Assembly (NCBI GenBank): GCA_034429475.1
Contig: DAOUGD010000288.1
Location: 1-36,722, forward strand
DNA: 36,722 nucleotides
Direction: 5' to 3'
DNA from: JAKQHY01 sp034429475
GTDB lineage: Bacteria; Chloroflexota; Anaerolineae; B4-G1; SLSP01
A program made the position numbers and the translations under genes. Of the stretch, positions 30,182 through 36,722 are shown one piece after another (the stretch's first letter is position 1; each line of letters begins with the position of its first letter). The notes beneath the pieces were generated by a model. That model was not told where the DNA came from. It made no database searches and saw only the letters and a program-made list of their open reading frames with translations.

Positions 30182-31963
30182 ATGGAAGCAAAGGAAATCA
30201 CGATTCCAGAAATTATCACCGTGAGAGATTTATCCGAGTTATTGGGCGAAACCCCCATCAAAATTATCAAAACTTTGATGGACAGCGGGATTATCGCCAA
30301 TATCAACCAGCAGATTGATTTCGATACTGCTGCGATCATTGCCAGTGAGTTCGGCTTTGAAGCATCGTTGCCGTACCCCGAAGTCGAGGAGGAACAGGAA
30401 ACCGAATTATCTGCTTGGCAGCTCCTCCTTGCCAATGAAAAACCTGAAGACCTCCACGACCGGCCCCCGGTTGTCACGATTTTAGGCCACGTTGATCACG
30501 GTAAAACCTCTTTGTTAGATGCCATCCGGCACACGAATGTTGTTGGGCAGGAAAGTGGCGGTATCACACAGCACATTGGCGCATACCAAATCAAGCATGA
30601 AGGACGGCGGATCACATTCCTTGACACGCCGGGACACGAGGCATTTACGGCAATGCGCGCGCGTGGCGCCCACACCACCGACATTGCCATCCTGGTCGTC
30701 GCAGCGGATGATGGCGTGCAACCGCAGACGATTGAAGCCATCAACCACGCACGGGCGGCCCATGTGCCCATCATCGTGGCTTTGAACAAGACCGATAAAC
30801 CCAACGCGCGTCCCGATATGGTCAAGCAGCAGTTGTCTGACCAGGGGTTGACGCCGGAAGAATGGGATGGCGACACGATGGTAATCCCGGTTTCCGCCAA
30901 ACAAAAACAGGGATTGGAGGATTTGTTAGAGGCCATTTTATTGGTGGCCGATGACATCGGCGTCAGGGCCAACCCCGGACGCCCGGCCATCGGTACGGTG
31001 CTGGAAGGCCGTCTGGACAAGCAGCGCGGCCCGGTCGTGACCGCTCTGATTCAGAATGGCACATTGCGCGACGGCGATGTGGTGGTGGCCGGCAAAACCT
31101 GGGGAAAGGTGCGCGCTTTGGAAGACGAAAACCAACATCGCCACCGCACGGCACCGCCGGCCACACCCATGCTGGTCATCGGTCTGCACGACGTGCCGGC
31201 CGCCGGCGACCGGCTCGAAGTGGTTAAAAGTGAACACGTGGCGCGGGCGATTGCCGAGAAGCGCCAGCAAGAGGCCAAGGCCGCCGAAGCCGGGCAGGTG
31301 CGGCGGATCCTTTCATTGGACGATATATCGGCGCGGATCCGCGAGGGCCAGACGAAAGAATTGCATATCGTCCTGAAAACCGATGTGCAAGGCTCTATCG
31401 AACCCATCGTCAATAGCTTGCAGCGTTTGAGCAACGAAGAAGTCAAAGTCAACGTGATCCACGCGGCAGCCGGCAACATTAACGAATCCGACATCAACCT
31501 GGCGGTGGCCTCGGAAGCGATTGTCATTGGGTTCCGGGTCACACCGGACTCTGCGGCGCGTCACGTTGCCGATGATGCCGCATTGCACATTCAACTGTAC
31601 GACATCATCTACGAAATTGTCAGCGATGTCGAGAAAGCCATGAAAGGGTTGCTGGAGCCGACCTATGCAGAACATGTGATCGGCCAGGCGGCGGTGCGCG
31701 CCGTCTTTGACATCTCCCGCATCGGGCGCGTGGCCGGCTGCTATGTCACCGATGGCCTGGCCCGTCGTAATGCCCAGGTGCGGGTGCTGCGCAGTGGAAC
31801 CGTGATGCACACCGGCTTGATAGACTCCCTGAAACGTTTCGACAAAGACGCCCGCGAGGTCAAACAAAACTTTGAATGTGGGATTAAGCTGGCCGGTTTC
31901 GACGCGGTGGAACCGGGCGATGTGCTGCAATTCTTTGTGATGGAGCGGGTCGCGGCAGTTTAG
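30182..31963 (+). CDS. infB: Translation initiation factor IF-2 (short form)
   Basis: The 593-aa GTPase places initiator tRNA on the ribosome. It has an IF2-N-like region (ITVRDLSELLGETPIKIIKT), G1 GHVDHGKTS at about residue 101, G3 DTPGHEAF, G4 NKTD, G5 SAK, then domains II, III and C-terminal domains (VNVIHAAAGNINESDINLA, GYVTDGLARR-like CYVTDGLARRNAQVRV, ending DVLQFFVMERV). The long N-terminal extension of proteobacterial IF-2 is absent. ATG 30182 is preceded by GAGGAGG at 7 nt. It follows ylxR by 17 bp and precedes rbfA by 29 bp, in one operon. Confidence 0.97.
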   Translation: MEAKEITIPEIITVRDLSELLGETPIKIIKTLMDSGIIANINQQIDFDTAAIIASEFGFEASLPYPEVEEEQETELSAWQLLLANEKPEDLHDRPPVVTILGHVDHGKTSLLDAIRHTNVVGQESGGITQHIGAYQIKHEGRRITFLDTPGHEAFTAMRARGAHTTDIAILVVAADDGVQPQTIEAINHARAAHVPIIVALNKTDKPNARPDMVKQQLSDQGLTPEEWDGDTMVIPVSAKQKQGLEDLLEAILLVADDIGVRANPGRPAIGTVLEGRLDKQRGPVVTALIQNGTLRDGDVVVAGKTWGKVRALEDENQHRHRTAPPATPMLVIGLHDVPAAGDRLEVVKSEHVARAIAEKRQQEAKAAEAGQVRRILSLDDISARIREGQTKELHIVLKTDVQGSIEPIVNSLQRLSNEEVKVNVIHAAAGNINESDINLAVASEAIVIGFRVTPDSAARHVADDAALHIQLYDIIYEIVSDVEKAMKGLLEPTYAEHVIGQAAVRAVFDISRIGRVAGCYVTDGLARRNAQVRVLRSGTVMHTGLIDSLKRFDKDAREVKQNFECGIKLAGFDAVEPGDVLQFFVMERVAAV

Positions 31964-31992
31964 GCGCGACCTGCGTGGGCAGGAGGCCGCTT

Positions 31993-32436
31993 ATGGGCAA
32001 AAAATATCAGGGACGTGTGGGACAACTGATCCGGCGGGTTGTGACCCAGCTTTTGTTGGAAGAAAGTCACGATCCCCGCTTTGCGGAAGTGACCATTACC
32101 GATGTCGCCGTCAACCGCGACACCAGCCGCGCCGACGTGTATTACAGTATCATCGGCGGCGCGGAAGAAATTGCGGCTATCCAGGCCGCCCTGGATGGCG
32201 CCGCCGGCTGGCTGCGCAGCCAGATGGCGCCGCTGCTGCGCCTGCGTAACATCCCCCGCCTGGTCTTTCAGTACGACCCATCGCTGGCGCAGGGGGAACG
32301 GATTGAGGAACTGCTGCACGAATTGCGCGCCGGGGATGACCTGGATGCTGACATAGCCGAGTTTGAAGAGGACGAAATTGACGAAGATGACGCCGACTTT
32401 GCTGACCCAGGCGACGCAGCTACTGACGCAGAGTGA
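31993..32436 (+). CDS. rbfA: Ribosome-binding factor A with acidic tail
   Basis: The 147-aa KH-fold protein assists maturation of the 30S subunit. It contains GQLIRRVVTQLLLEESHDPR, VTITDVAVNRDTSRADVYYS and LRLRNIPRLVFQYDPS. About 40 acidic residues follow, which are not part of the usual fold. ATG 31993 is preceded by AGGAGG; an in-frame upstream start at 31975 is less likely. Its last 50 bp overlap the start of the next gene in another frame, and the acidic tail may partly be a by-product of that overlap. Confidence 0.95.
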   Translation: MGKKYQGRVGQLIRRVVTQLLLEESHDPRFAEVTITDVAVNRDTSRADVYYSIIGGAEEIAAIQAALDGAAGWLRSQMAPLLRLRNIPRLVFQYDPSLAQGERIEELLHELRAGDDLDADIAEFEEDEIDEDDADFADPGDAATDAE

Positions 32437-33355
32437 GCATCCATTACTCATCGCCCATCCGCGCCCGGATGGGGACACGGTCGGCTCGGCGCTGGCGCTG
32501 CGTCTGGCTTTGTTGGCTCTGGGGAAATCGCCGGTGCTGGCCTGCATCCACCCCCTCCCGGCGAGCCTGACCTGCCTGCCGGGGGCGGACGTTTTCGTGC
32601 AGGACGTCGCCGAGGATGCGCTGGTGGACCTGGTCGTCGCAGTAGACCTGAGCGACCTGGGGCGGACCGGCGGCATCTACAAAGACGCCTGGCGGGGACG
32701 CAAACCGCTCCTGGTGATCGATCACCACGAGACCAACAACGCCTTCGGCGATGTCAACCTCGTCGCGCCAGAGGCCGTCGCTACCGCCGTCCCAATGCTG
32801 GCGCTTCTCCGCGCGTTAGGAACGCCGGTGGCGGGCGACATCGCCACCTGCCTGCTGGCCGGCATCCTCACCGACACGCGCGGCCTGCGCACTGACAACA
32901 CCACCGCCGAGACGCTCGCGTTGGTGGCCGAATTGGTAGCCGCCGGCGGCGACTACGCGGCGGTGGTGCAGAAAACCCTGGACACCGTCCCCTATCAACA
33001 GATGCGCGGGTGGGGCGTGGCCCTGCACCATTTGCAGTTGGAAGGCGAACTGGCGTGGACGGTGTTCCCGCTGGCGGCAAAAGCGCAGTTGGGCATCGCC
33101 GATCACGATGATTTGGACCTGGGCAACCTGCTCAGCCGCGTGGCCGAAGCCAACGTGATCGCCAGCTTCCTGGAGATGCGCGACGGCACGGTGAAGATCA
33201 GCTTCCGCTGCCGGCCCGGCTACAACGTGGCGACGCTCGCCAAGGCGCTGGGCGGCGGCGGGCATCGGCAGGCGGCCGGCTGCTCGACGCCCGGCCCGCT
33301 GGACGCTGCCGTGGCGCGTGTGTTGCCGCTTGTGCGCGACTTGCGGCGCGCTTAG
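32387..33355 (+). CDS. nrnA: DHH/DHHA1 phosphoesterase, NrnA type (oligoribonuclease / pAp phosphatase)
   Basis: The 322-aa protein has the DHH motifs: IAHPRPDGDTVGS (motif I), VAVDLSDLGRTG (motif II), IDHHETN (motif III), and ILTDTRGLR. The DHHA1 end reads GGGHRQAAG. NrnA proteins degrade short RNA oligomers and remove phosphate from pAp with Mn2+, as known for the family. ATG 32387 lies within rbfA, so the genes overlap by 50 bp and are likely translationally coupled. TTG at 32363 is another in-frame choice. Its place between rbfA and truB is the common order in this operon. Confidence 0.93.
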   Translation: MTPTLLTQATQLLTQSEHPLLIAHPRPDGDTVGSALALRLALLALGKSPVLACIHPLPASLTCLPGADVFVQDVAEDALVDLVVAVDLSDLGRTGGIYKDAWRGRKPLLVIDHHETNNAFGDVNLVAPEAVATAVPMLALLRALGTPVAGDIATCLLAGILTDTRGLRTDNTTAETLALVAELVAAGGDYAAVVQKTLDTVPYQQMRGWGVALHHLQLEGELAWTVFPLAAKAQLGIADHDDLDLGNLLSRVAEANVIASFLEMRDGTVKISFRCRPGYNVATLAKALGGGGHRQAAGCSTPGPLDAAVARVLPLVRDLRRA

Positions 33356-33379
33356 TCCGCCTCTATGTGATCAAACTCG

Positions 33380-33437
33380 CAACGGAAGGAACAGATAGAC
33401 CGGAAAGAATCCGTTAAAATCCGTTCCATCCGTTGAG
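33380..33437. repeat. ACGGAT-unit imperfect palindrome upstream of truB
   Basis: Left arm CAACGGAAGGAACAGAT, right arm ATCCGTTCCATCCGTTG, with additional ATCCGTTAAA units. It ends 19 bp before the truB ATG. Same family as 16922-16982. Confidence 0.82.
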
Positions 33438-33456
33438 AAAATGATGGGGAGTGTGG

Positions 33457-34329
33457 ATGGATGGCCTGCTGATCGTCAACAAGCCCGGCGGCATGACCTC
33501 GCACGATGTAGTGAATGTGGTGCGTCGCCTCTGCGGGACGCGCCGCGTGGGGCACACCGGCACGCTAGATCCCCTGGCGACCGGCGTGCTCGTGGTGCTG
33601 GTGGGCGCGGCGACGCGGCTGGCGCAGTTTATCGCGGCGGACGACAAAGCTTACTACGCCGCCGTCCACCTGGGAGAGACTACCACCACCGGCGACGCCG
33701 AAGGCGAAGTGACCATGCGCCGCCCGGTCACGGCGACGTGCCAGGACATCCTGGCCGCCCTCGCGCCATTTCGCGGCGACATCCTGCAGGTCCCGCCGAT
33801 GTATTCCGCCGTCAAGGTCGCGGGCCGGAAGCTCTATCAACTGGCGCGGCAGGGGCAGGAAGTGGCGCGTAAACCGCGCCCGGTCACGATCTACCGCCTG
33901 GAATTGTTGAATTGTGCGCCACCCGATGTGATGTTGGAGGTGGCGTGTTCCGCCGGAACCTACATCCGCAGCCTGGCGATGGATTTAGGGGAAGCGTTGG
34001 GCTGCGGCGCGCACCTGCGCGGTCTCGCGCGGCTGGCTGTAGGACGTTTCACCGTGGAGCAGAGTTACACCCTCGAGGCGCTGCGTGCTTTGGCCGATGC
34101 CGGGCGGTTGGCGGAAGTGTTGCTGCCTCCCCAGGTCGGTCTGGATATGCCGGCCGTCACCCTGACGGCGGAGCAGGAACAGGCCGTGCGCTACGGGCAG
34201 ACTTTCCCACTAACCGCCACCTCGCCCGCGCCGCGGCTCCAGGCTTATGACAGGACTGGCCGACTCATCGCCATCCTTGTCCCCGCCGGCCCGAACGCCT
34301 GGCGGCCCACCCTCGTCCTCTCGGAGTGA
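33457..34329 (+). CDS. truB: tRNA pseudouridine-55 synthase TruB
   Basis: The 290-aa enzyme makes pseudouridine 55 in the T-loop of tRNAs. It has LLIVNKPGGMTSHDVV, the catalytic aspartate motif GHTGTLDPLATGVL, YYAAVHLGETTTTGDAEGE, PPMYSAVKVAGRKLYQLAR, and CSAGTYIRSLAMDLG. The C-terminal part has a PUA-like region. ATG 33457 has GGAG five bases upstream; a GTG two codons earlier is possible. Length is standard. Confidence 0.97.
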   Translation: MDGLLIVNKPGGMTSHDVVNVVRRLCGTRRVGHTGTLDPLATGVLVVLVGAATRLAQFIAADDKAYYAAVHLGETTTTGDAEGEVTMRRPVTATCQDILAALAPFRGDILQVPPMYSAVKVAGRKLYQLARQGQEVARKPRPVTIYRLELLNCAPPDVMLEVACSAGTYIRSLAMDLGEALGCGAHLRGLARLAVGRFTVEQSYTLEALRALADAGRLAEVLLPPQVGLDMPAVTLTAEQEQAVRYGQTFPLTATSPAPRLQAYDRTGRLIAILVPAGPNAWRPTLVLSE

Positions 34330-34358
34330 AAGGGCCGCCGAACTGACTCCCCAGTCTT

Positions 34359-34378
34359 GCGGCTAAAGCTGCTTTTTT
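34359..34378 (+). terminator. Weak terminator-like hairpin after truB
   Basis: GCGGC and GCTGC (one G-U pair) with TAAA loop, followed by TTTTTT. The stem is short, so read-through to the next gene is likely. Confidence 0.4.
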
Positions 34379-34396
34379 GTTACAGGATGGACTGAA

Positions 34397-35611
34397 ATGA
34401 CAATTCCGGCTGAAGATATTTATTTCAAGAAGGTCATTGATTTTTCCCATGCCCGCTGCCTCTTGCATTTCCGGGTCTCCCAGGATTTGTTTAGCAGCTT
34501 CCAGGTGGACCTCGGCACGGCGCGGTTGTTGAAAAGCCTCACGCCCGCGCGGCTGGGCAATCCCCGCAAAGTGCTCGATGTGGGGTGCGGCTATGGACCG
34601 CTGGGTCTCGCGCTCAAGAAGCTGGTGCCGCAACGCGAAATTCACCTGGTGGATCGGGATGCGCTAGCGCTCTCGTACACAACGCAAAACGCCGCGCTGA
34701 ACGCCATCCCGGACGTGCAAGTTTACGCCAGCCTGGGCTACGACGATGTGACGGCGCGCGACTTCGATCTGATCGTCGCCAACATTCCCGGCAAGGCCGG
34801 CGAGACGGCCATCGCCCACTTTTTGCTGGACGCCCGCCCTATGTTGCAACCAGAAGGGCAGGTGGCCGTCGTCGTCGTCGCGCCGCTGACCGAAACGGTG
34901 GCTGCCATCCTCGCCCAACCCGGCATTGCGGTGACGTTTCACGAAACGCACTCCGGCTACGCCTTGTTCCACTATCACTTCACCCCTCAGTTTGTCGCGC
35001 CCGCGCCATCCGAAAGCGCGTTGGCGCGCGGCGTCTACCACCGTGAGCAAATCACCCTCGAATTTGCCGACCTGACCTTTACGATGCAGACGGCGCGCGG
35101 GCTGCCGGAATTCGACTCGCTGGACTACGCCACCCGGCTGGCGTTGCGCACCCTCCACAAACTTCGCCCGCAAACCTTCCCCCGCGCCCTGGTCTTGAAT
35201 CCGGGGCAGGGTTATCTCCCTGTGGCGCTGTGGCAGTGGTTTCAACCGGCGTCGCTGGCGCTGGTGGACCGCGACCTTTTGAGTTTGCGTTATACCGCAC
35301 ACAACTTGCGCGCGCACGGCTGTCCGGAAACGACCTTTACGGCTTTTCACCAACCCGGCCTATCCCTTCCCGATTTCGCTCCGGCGGATTTGGCGGTGGT
35401 GGTGCTGCGGGAAGAGGAGGGCGCGCGGGCGGCCGTTCAAACGCTGCATCAGGCCATGACGGCAGTGCGCCCCGGCGGAACGCTGCTCCTGGTCGGGTCG
35501 TCCACGGCGGCGACCCGGCTGCTCAAACCCATTGACGCCGAGAAAGCGCTGCACCTGAAGAAGCGCAGCCGCGACAAAGGCCGGAGCGTCTTGGTGTTGG
35601 AGCGGCGTTGA
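34397..35611 (+). CDS. Two-domain class I SAM-dependent methyltransferase, RsmC/RlmG-like
   Basis: The 404-aa protein has two methyltransferase-like domains. The N-terminal one (about residues 20-200) has a good SAM motif LDVGCGYGPLGLALKK and DLIVANIPGKAG, where NPPF-like is usual in N-methylating RsmC/RlmG enzymes. The C-terminal one (about 225-404) has a degenerate motif LNPGQGYLPVALW and ends in TAATRLLKPIDAEKALHLKK. RsmC and RlmG are also tandem duplications with one inactive half, but there the C-terminal half is active, so the order here seems swapped. The target is probably rRNA or another macromolecule, fitting the translation operon; not certain. Its stop and the ribF ATG are one base apart. 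Confidence 0.78.
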   Translation: MTIPAEDIYFKKVIDFSHARCLLHFRVSQDLFSSFQVDLGTARLLKSLTPARLGNPRKVLDVGCGYGPLGLALKKLVPQREIHLVDRDALALSYTTQNAALNAIPDVQVYASLGYDDVTARDFDLIVANIPGKAGETAIAHFLLDARPMLQPEGQVAVVVVAPLTETVAAILAQPGIAVTFHETHSGYALFHYHFTPQFVAPAPSESALARGVYHREQITLEFADLTFTMQTARGLPEFDSLDYATRLALRTLHKLRPQTFPRALVLNPGQGYLPVALWQWFQPASLALVDRDLLSLRYTAHNLRAHGCPETTFTAFHQPGLSLPDFAPADLAVVVLREEEGARAAVQTLHQAMTAVRPGGTLLLVGSSTAATRLLKPIDAEKALHLKKRSRDKGRSVLVLERR

Positions 35612-35612
35612 A

Positions 35613-36581
35613 ATGTGGGCGTCCGGTGGTTTTGAGGCGCTGCGGGCGGCCGCGTCCGCTCCGGTGGGATTGACCATCGGCGCGTTTGACGGCGTTCACG
35701 TCGGCCACCAAGCTATGCTGCGCTGGTTCGTGTCCGAAGCGCACGCCGCCGGATTGCAAGCGGTCGTGCTGACCTTCGATCCGCTGCCGCGCCAGGTCCT
35801 TTCTCCCCCGCCAACGCCGCCCTTGCTCTCGTCGCTGGCGGAGCGGCAGGCGCAGTTGGCGCTCTTGGGTGTGGACGGCGTCGTGACGCTGCGCTTCGAC
35901 CGGGCGACGGCCGCGTTGACGGCGCAGGACTTCATGGCGCAGATCATGCGCGCCGTGGATTTGCGCGGGCTGTGGGTCGGCGCGGACTTTGCGCTGGGCC
36001 GGGAGCGCGGCGGCAGCGTCTCGGTGTTGCGTGAAATTGGCGAAGCGCGCGGCTTCGTCGTCCACACCTTTGCCGAGACGATTGCGTGGTGCGGCGCGCC
36101 GGTGCGCAGCAGCCGCATCCGCCGCGCGCTGCAAGCCGGCGACGTGTCCGAAGCCTGCGGCTGCATGGGGCGTCCCTACCGGCTGGCGGGCCTAGTAGTT
36201 CACGGCGACCATCGCGGGCACACATTGGGATTCCCGACGGCCAATCTGGCCGTCTCCGCCGACCGGCAATTGCCGGCGTGGGGCGTCTACGTGACGCGAG
36301 CGCACTTGCCGCAGGGCAGTTTTGAGTCGGTGACAAACGTGGGCGGGCGGCCCACCTTTAACCATCGTCCCCCCACGGTGGAAGCCTACCTGCTGGATTT
36401 TTCCGCCGACCTCTACGGCGCGACATTGAAGCTGGATTTCCTGCACCGCCTGCGCGCCGAGGAGAAGTTCGCCTCGGTGGAGGCGCTGATTGTGCAAATG
36501 CAGCACGACGTTGCCGGGGCGCGCGCCTGGTTTCACAACGAAGATGAGTACGTTCTGTGCCCCAATGGGTGTCGTGAGTAG
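35613..36581 (+). CDS. ribF: Bifunctional riboflavin kinase / FAD synthetase
   Basis: The 322-aa enzyme makes FMN from riboflavin and then FAD. The N-terminal adenylyltransferase domain has GAFDGVHVGHQAML (HxGH-type nucleotide site) and RSSRIRRALQAGDV (SSxxIR). The C-terminal kinase domain has GDHRGHTLGFPTANL and TNVGGRPTFNHRPPTVEAYLLDF. Position 35613 directly after the methyltransferase gives tight coupling. It ends the operon and is followed by a strong terminator. Confidence 0.96.
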   Translation: MWASGGFEALRAAASAPVGLTIGAFDGVHVGHQAMLRWFVSEAHAAGLQAVVLTFDPLPRQVLSPPPTPPLLSSLAERQAQLALLGVDGVVTLRFDRATAALTAQDFMAQIMRAVDLRGLWVGADFALGRERGGSVSVLREIGEARGFVVHTFAETIAWCGAPVRSSRIRRALQAGDVSEACGCMGRPYRLAGLVVHGDHRGHTLGFPTANLAVSADRQLPAWGVYVTRAHLPQGSFESVTNVGGRPTFNHRPPTVEAYLLDFSADLYGATLKLDFLHRLRAEEKFASVEALIVQMQHDVAGARAWFHNEDEYVLCPNGCRE

Positions 36582-36582
36582 G

Positions 36583-36627
36583 ATTCGGCAAACGTCAAGG
36601 CATCCCGTTTGACGTTTGCCGAATTTT
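36583..36627 (+). terminator. Rho-independent terminator after ribF
   Basis: Perfect 16-bp stem (36583-36598 with 36609-36624), 10-nt loop, followed by TTTG. It ends the nusA-ribF operon. Confidence 0.92.
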
Positions 36628-36695
36628 GTCTCTTGCCGGGCTGTCGCATTTGACCGTTTCCGGTAACTGAATACGGCCTCAAGGCCGGGGATAGA

Positions 36696-36722
36696 AGGGA
36701 TTTTTGTGGCGGGGCGAAGCCC
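36696..36722 (+). repeat. Start of a GC-rich hairpin at the window end
   Basis: ATTTTTGTGGCGGGGCGAAG then CCC, the first part of a probable hairpin cut by the window edge. It is similar to the minus strand of positions 1-30 (ATTTTGTCGGCGGGC). Confidence 0.45.

Overview
The window looks like chromosomal DNA of a GC-rich bacterium, most probably a Chloroflexota (Anaerolineae-like) organism. That placement is inferred from protein flavour (multi-GAF histidine kinase, DUF2207-type membrane proteins, short IF-2, PBS-lyase-type HEAT proteins, zinc-ribbon membrane proteins) and from the many short-unit intergenic palindromes. No rRNA is present to confirm it.

Layout. Positions 42-1849 (minus) carry an SDR-type L-threonine 3-dehydrogenase and radC. 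Positions 2196-4274 hold a double zinc-ribbon membrane protein convergent with pyruvate kinase, separated by a 19-bp terminator stem. Positions 4507-7674 encode an unusual single polypeptide joining serine hydroxymethyltransferase to the glycine-cleavage T protein. With threonine dehydrogenase nearby, this end of the window is about glycine, serine and C1 units. A large orphan hybrid sensor kinase follows on the minus strand (7824-10859).

Positions 10966-18938 form the most interesting block. It is a possible six-gene operon with a good promoter at its head and a strong terminator at its end: a small zinc-ribbon membrane protein, a PqqD-like/radical SAM/SPASM protein, a stand-alone B12-methionine-synthase activation-domain protein, a second PqqD-like/SPASM protein that has lost the radical SAM cluster motif, and two paralogous secreted/membrane DUF2207-like proteins that both end in a Cys-Ala repeat tail (7 and 6 Cys, then GGGR). 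I propose, as inference, a tail-modification system in which the Cys-rich C-termini are substrates of the radical SAM pair. Next comes a zinc-type ArsR repressor and a P1B-type Zn/Cd ATPase, each preceded by the same ATATATGA-N8-TCATAYAT operator.

Positions 21848-26711 hold household and hypothetical genes: a PLC-like protein, DegV, a small unknown protein, two alanine tRNAs with their own promoter, an RmlD-like reductase and a HEAT-repeat protein. Positions 26874-36624 are the conserved nusA-ylxR-infB-rbfA-nrnA-truB-ribF translation/transcription operon. It lacks rimP in front and is interrupted after nusA by an RRM RNA-binding protein and a roughly 210-nt highly foldable RNA segment ending in a perfect terminator. 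A two-domain methyltransferase sits between truB and ribF.

A second theme is the intergenic DNA. Several families of hairpins built from 7-10-bp units (ACGGATTCA-type, CGCAAAGA-type, CGCAGAGA-type, CACGGA-type, GTTAGGA/GTGAGGA-type) sit mostly directly upstream of start codons. One 40-bp leader containing the Shine-Dalgarno sequence is repeated before four unrelated genes, and one 7-bp repeat family has entered the Zn-ATPase gene in frame.
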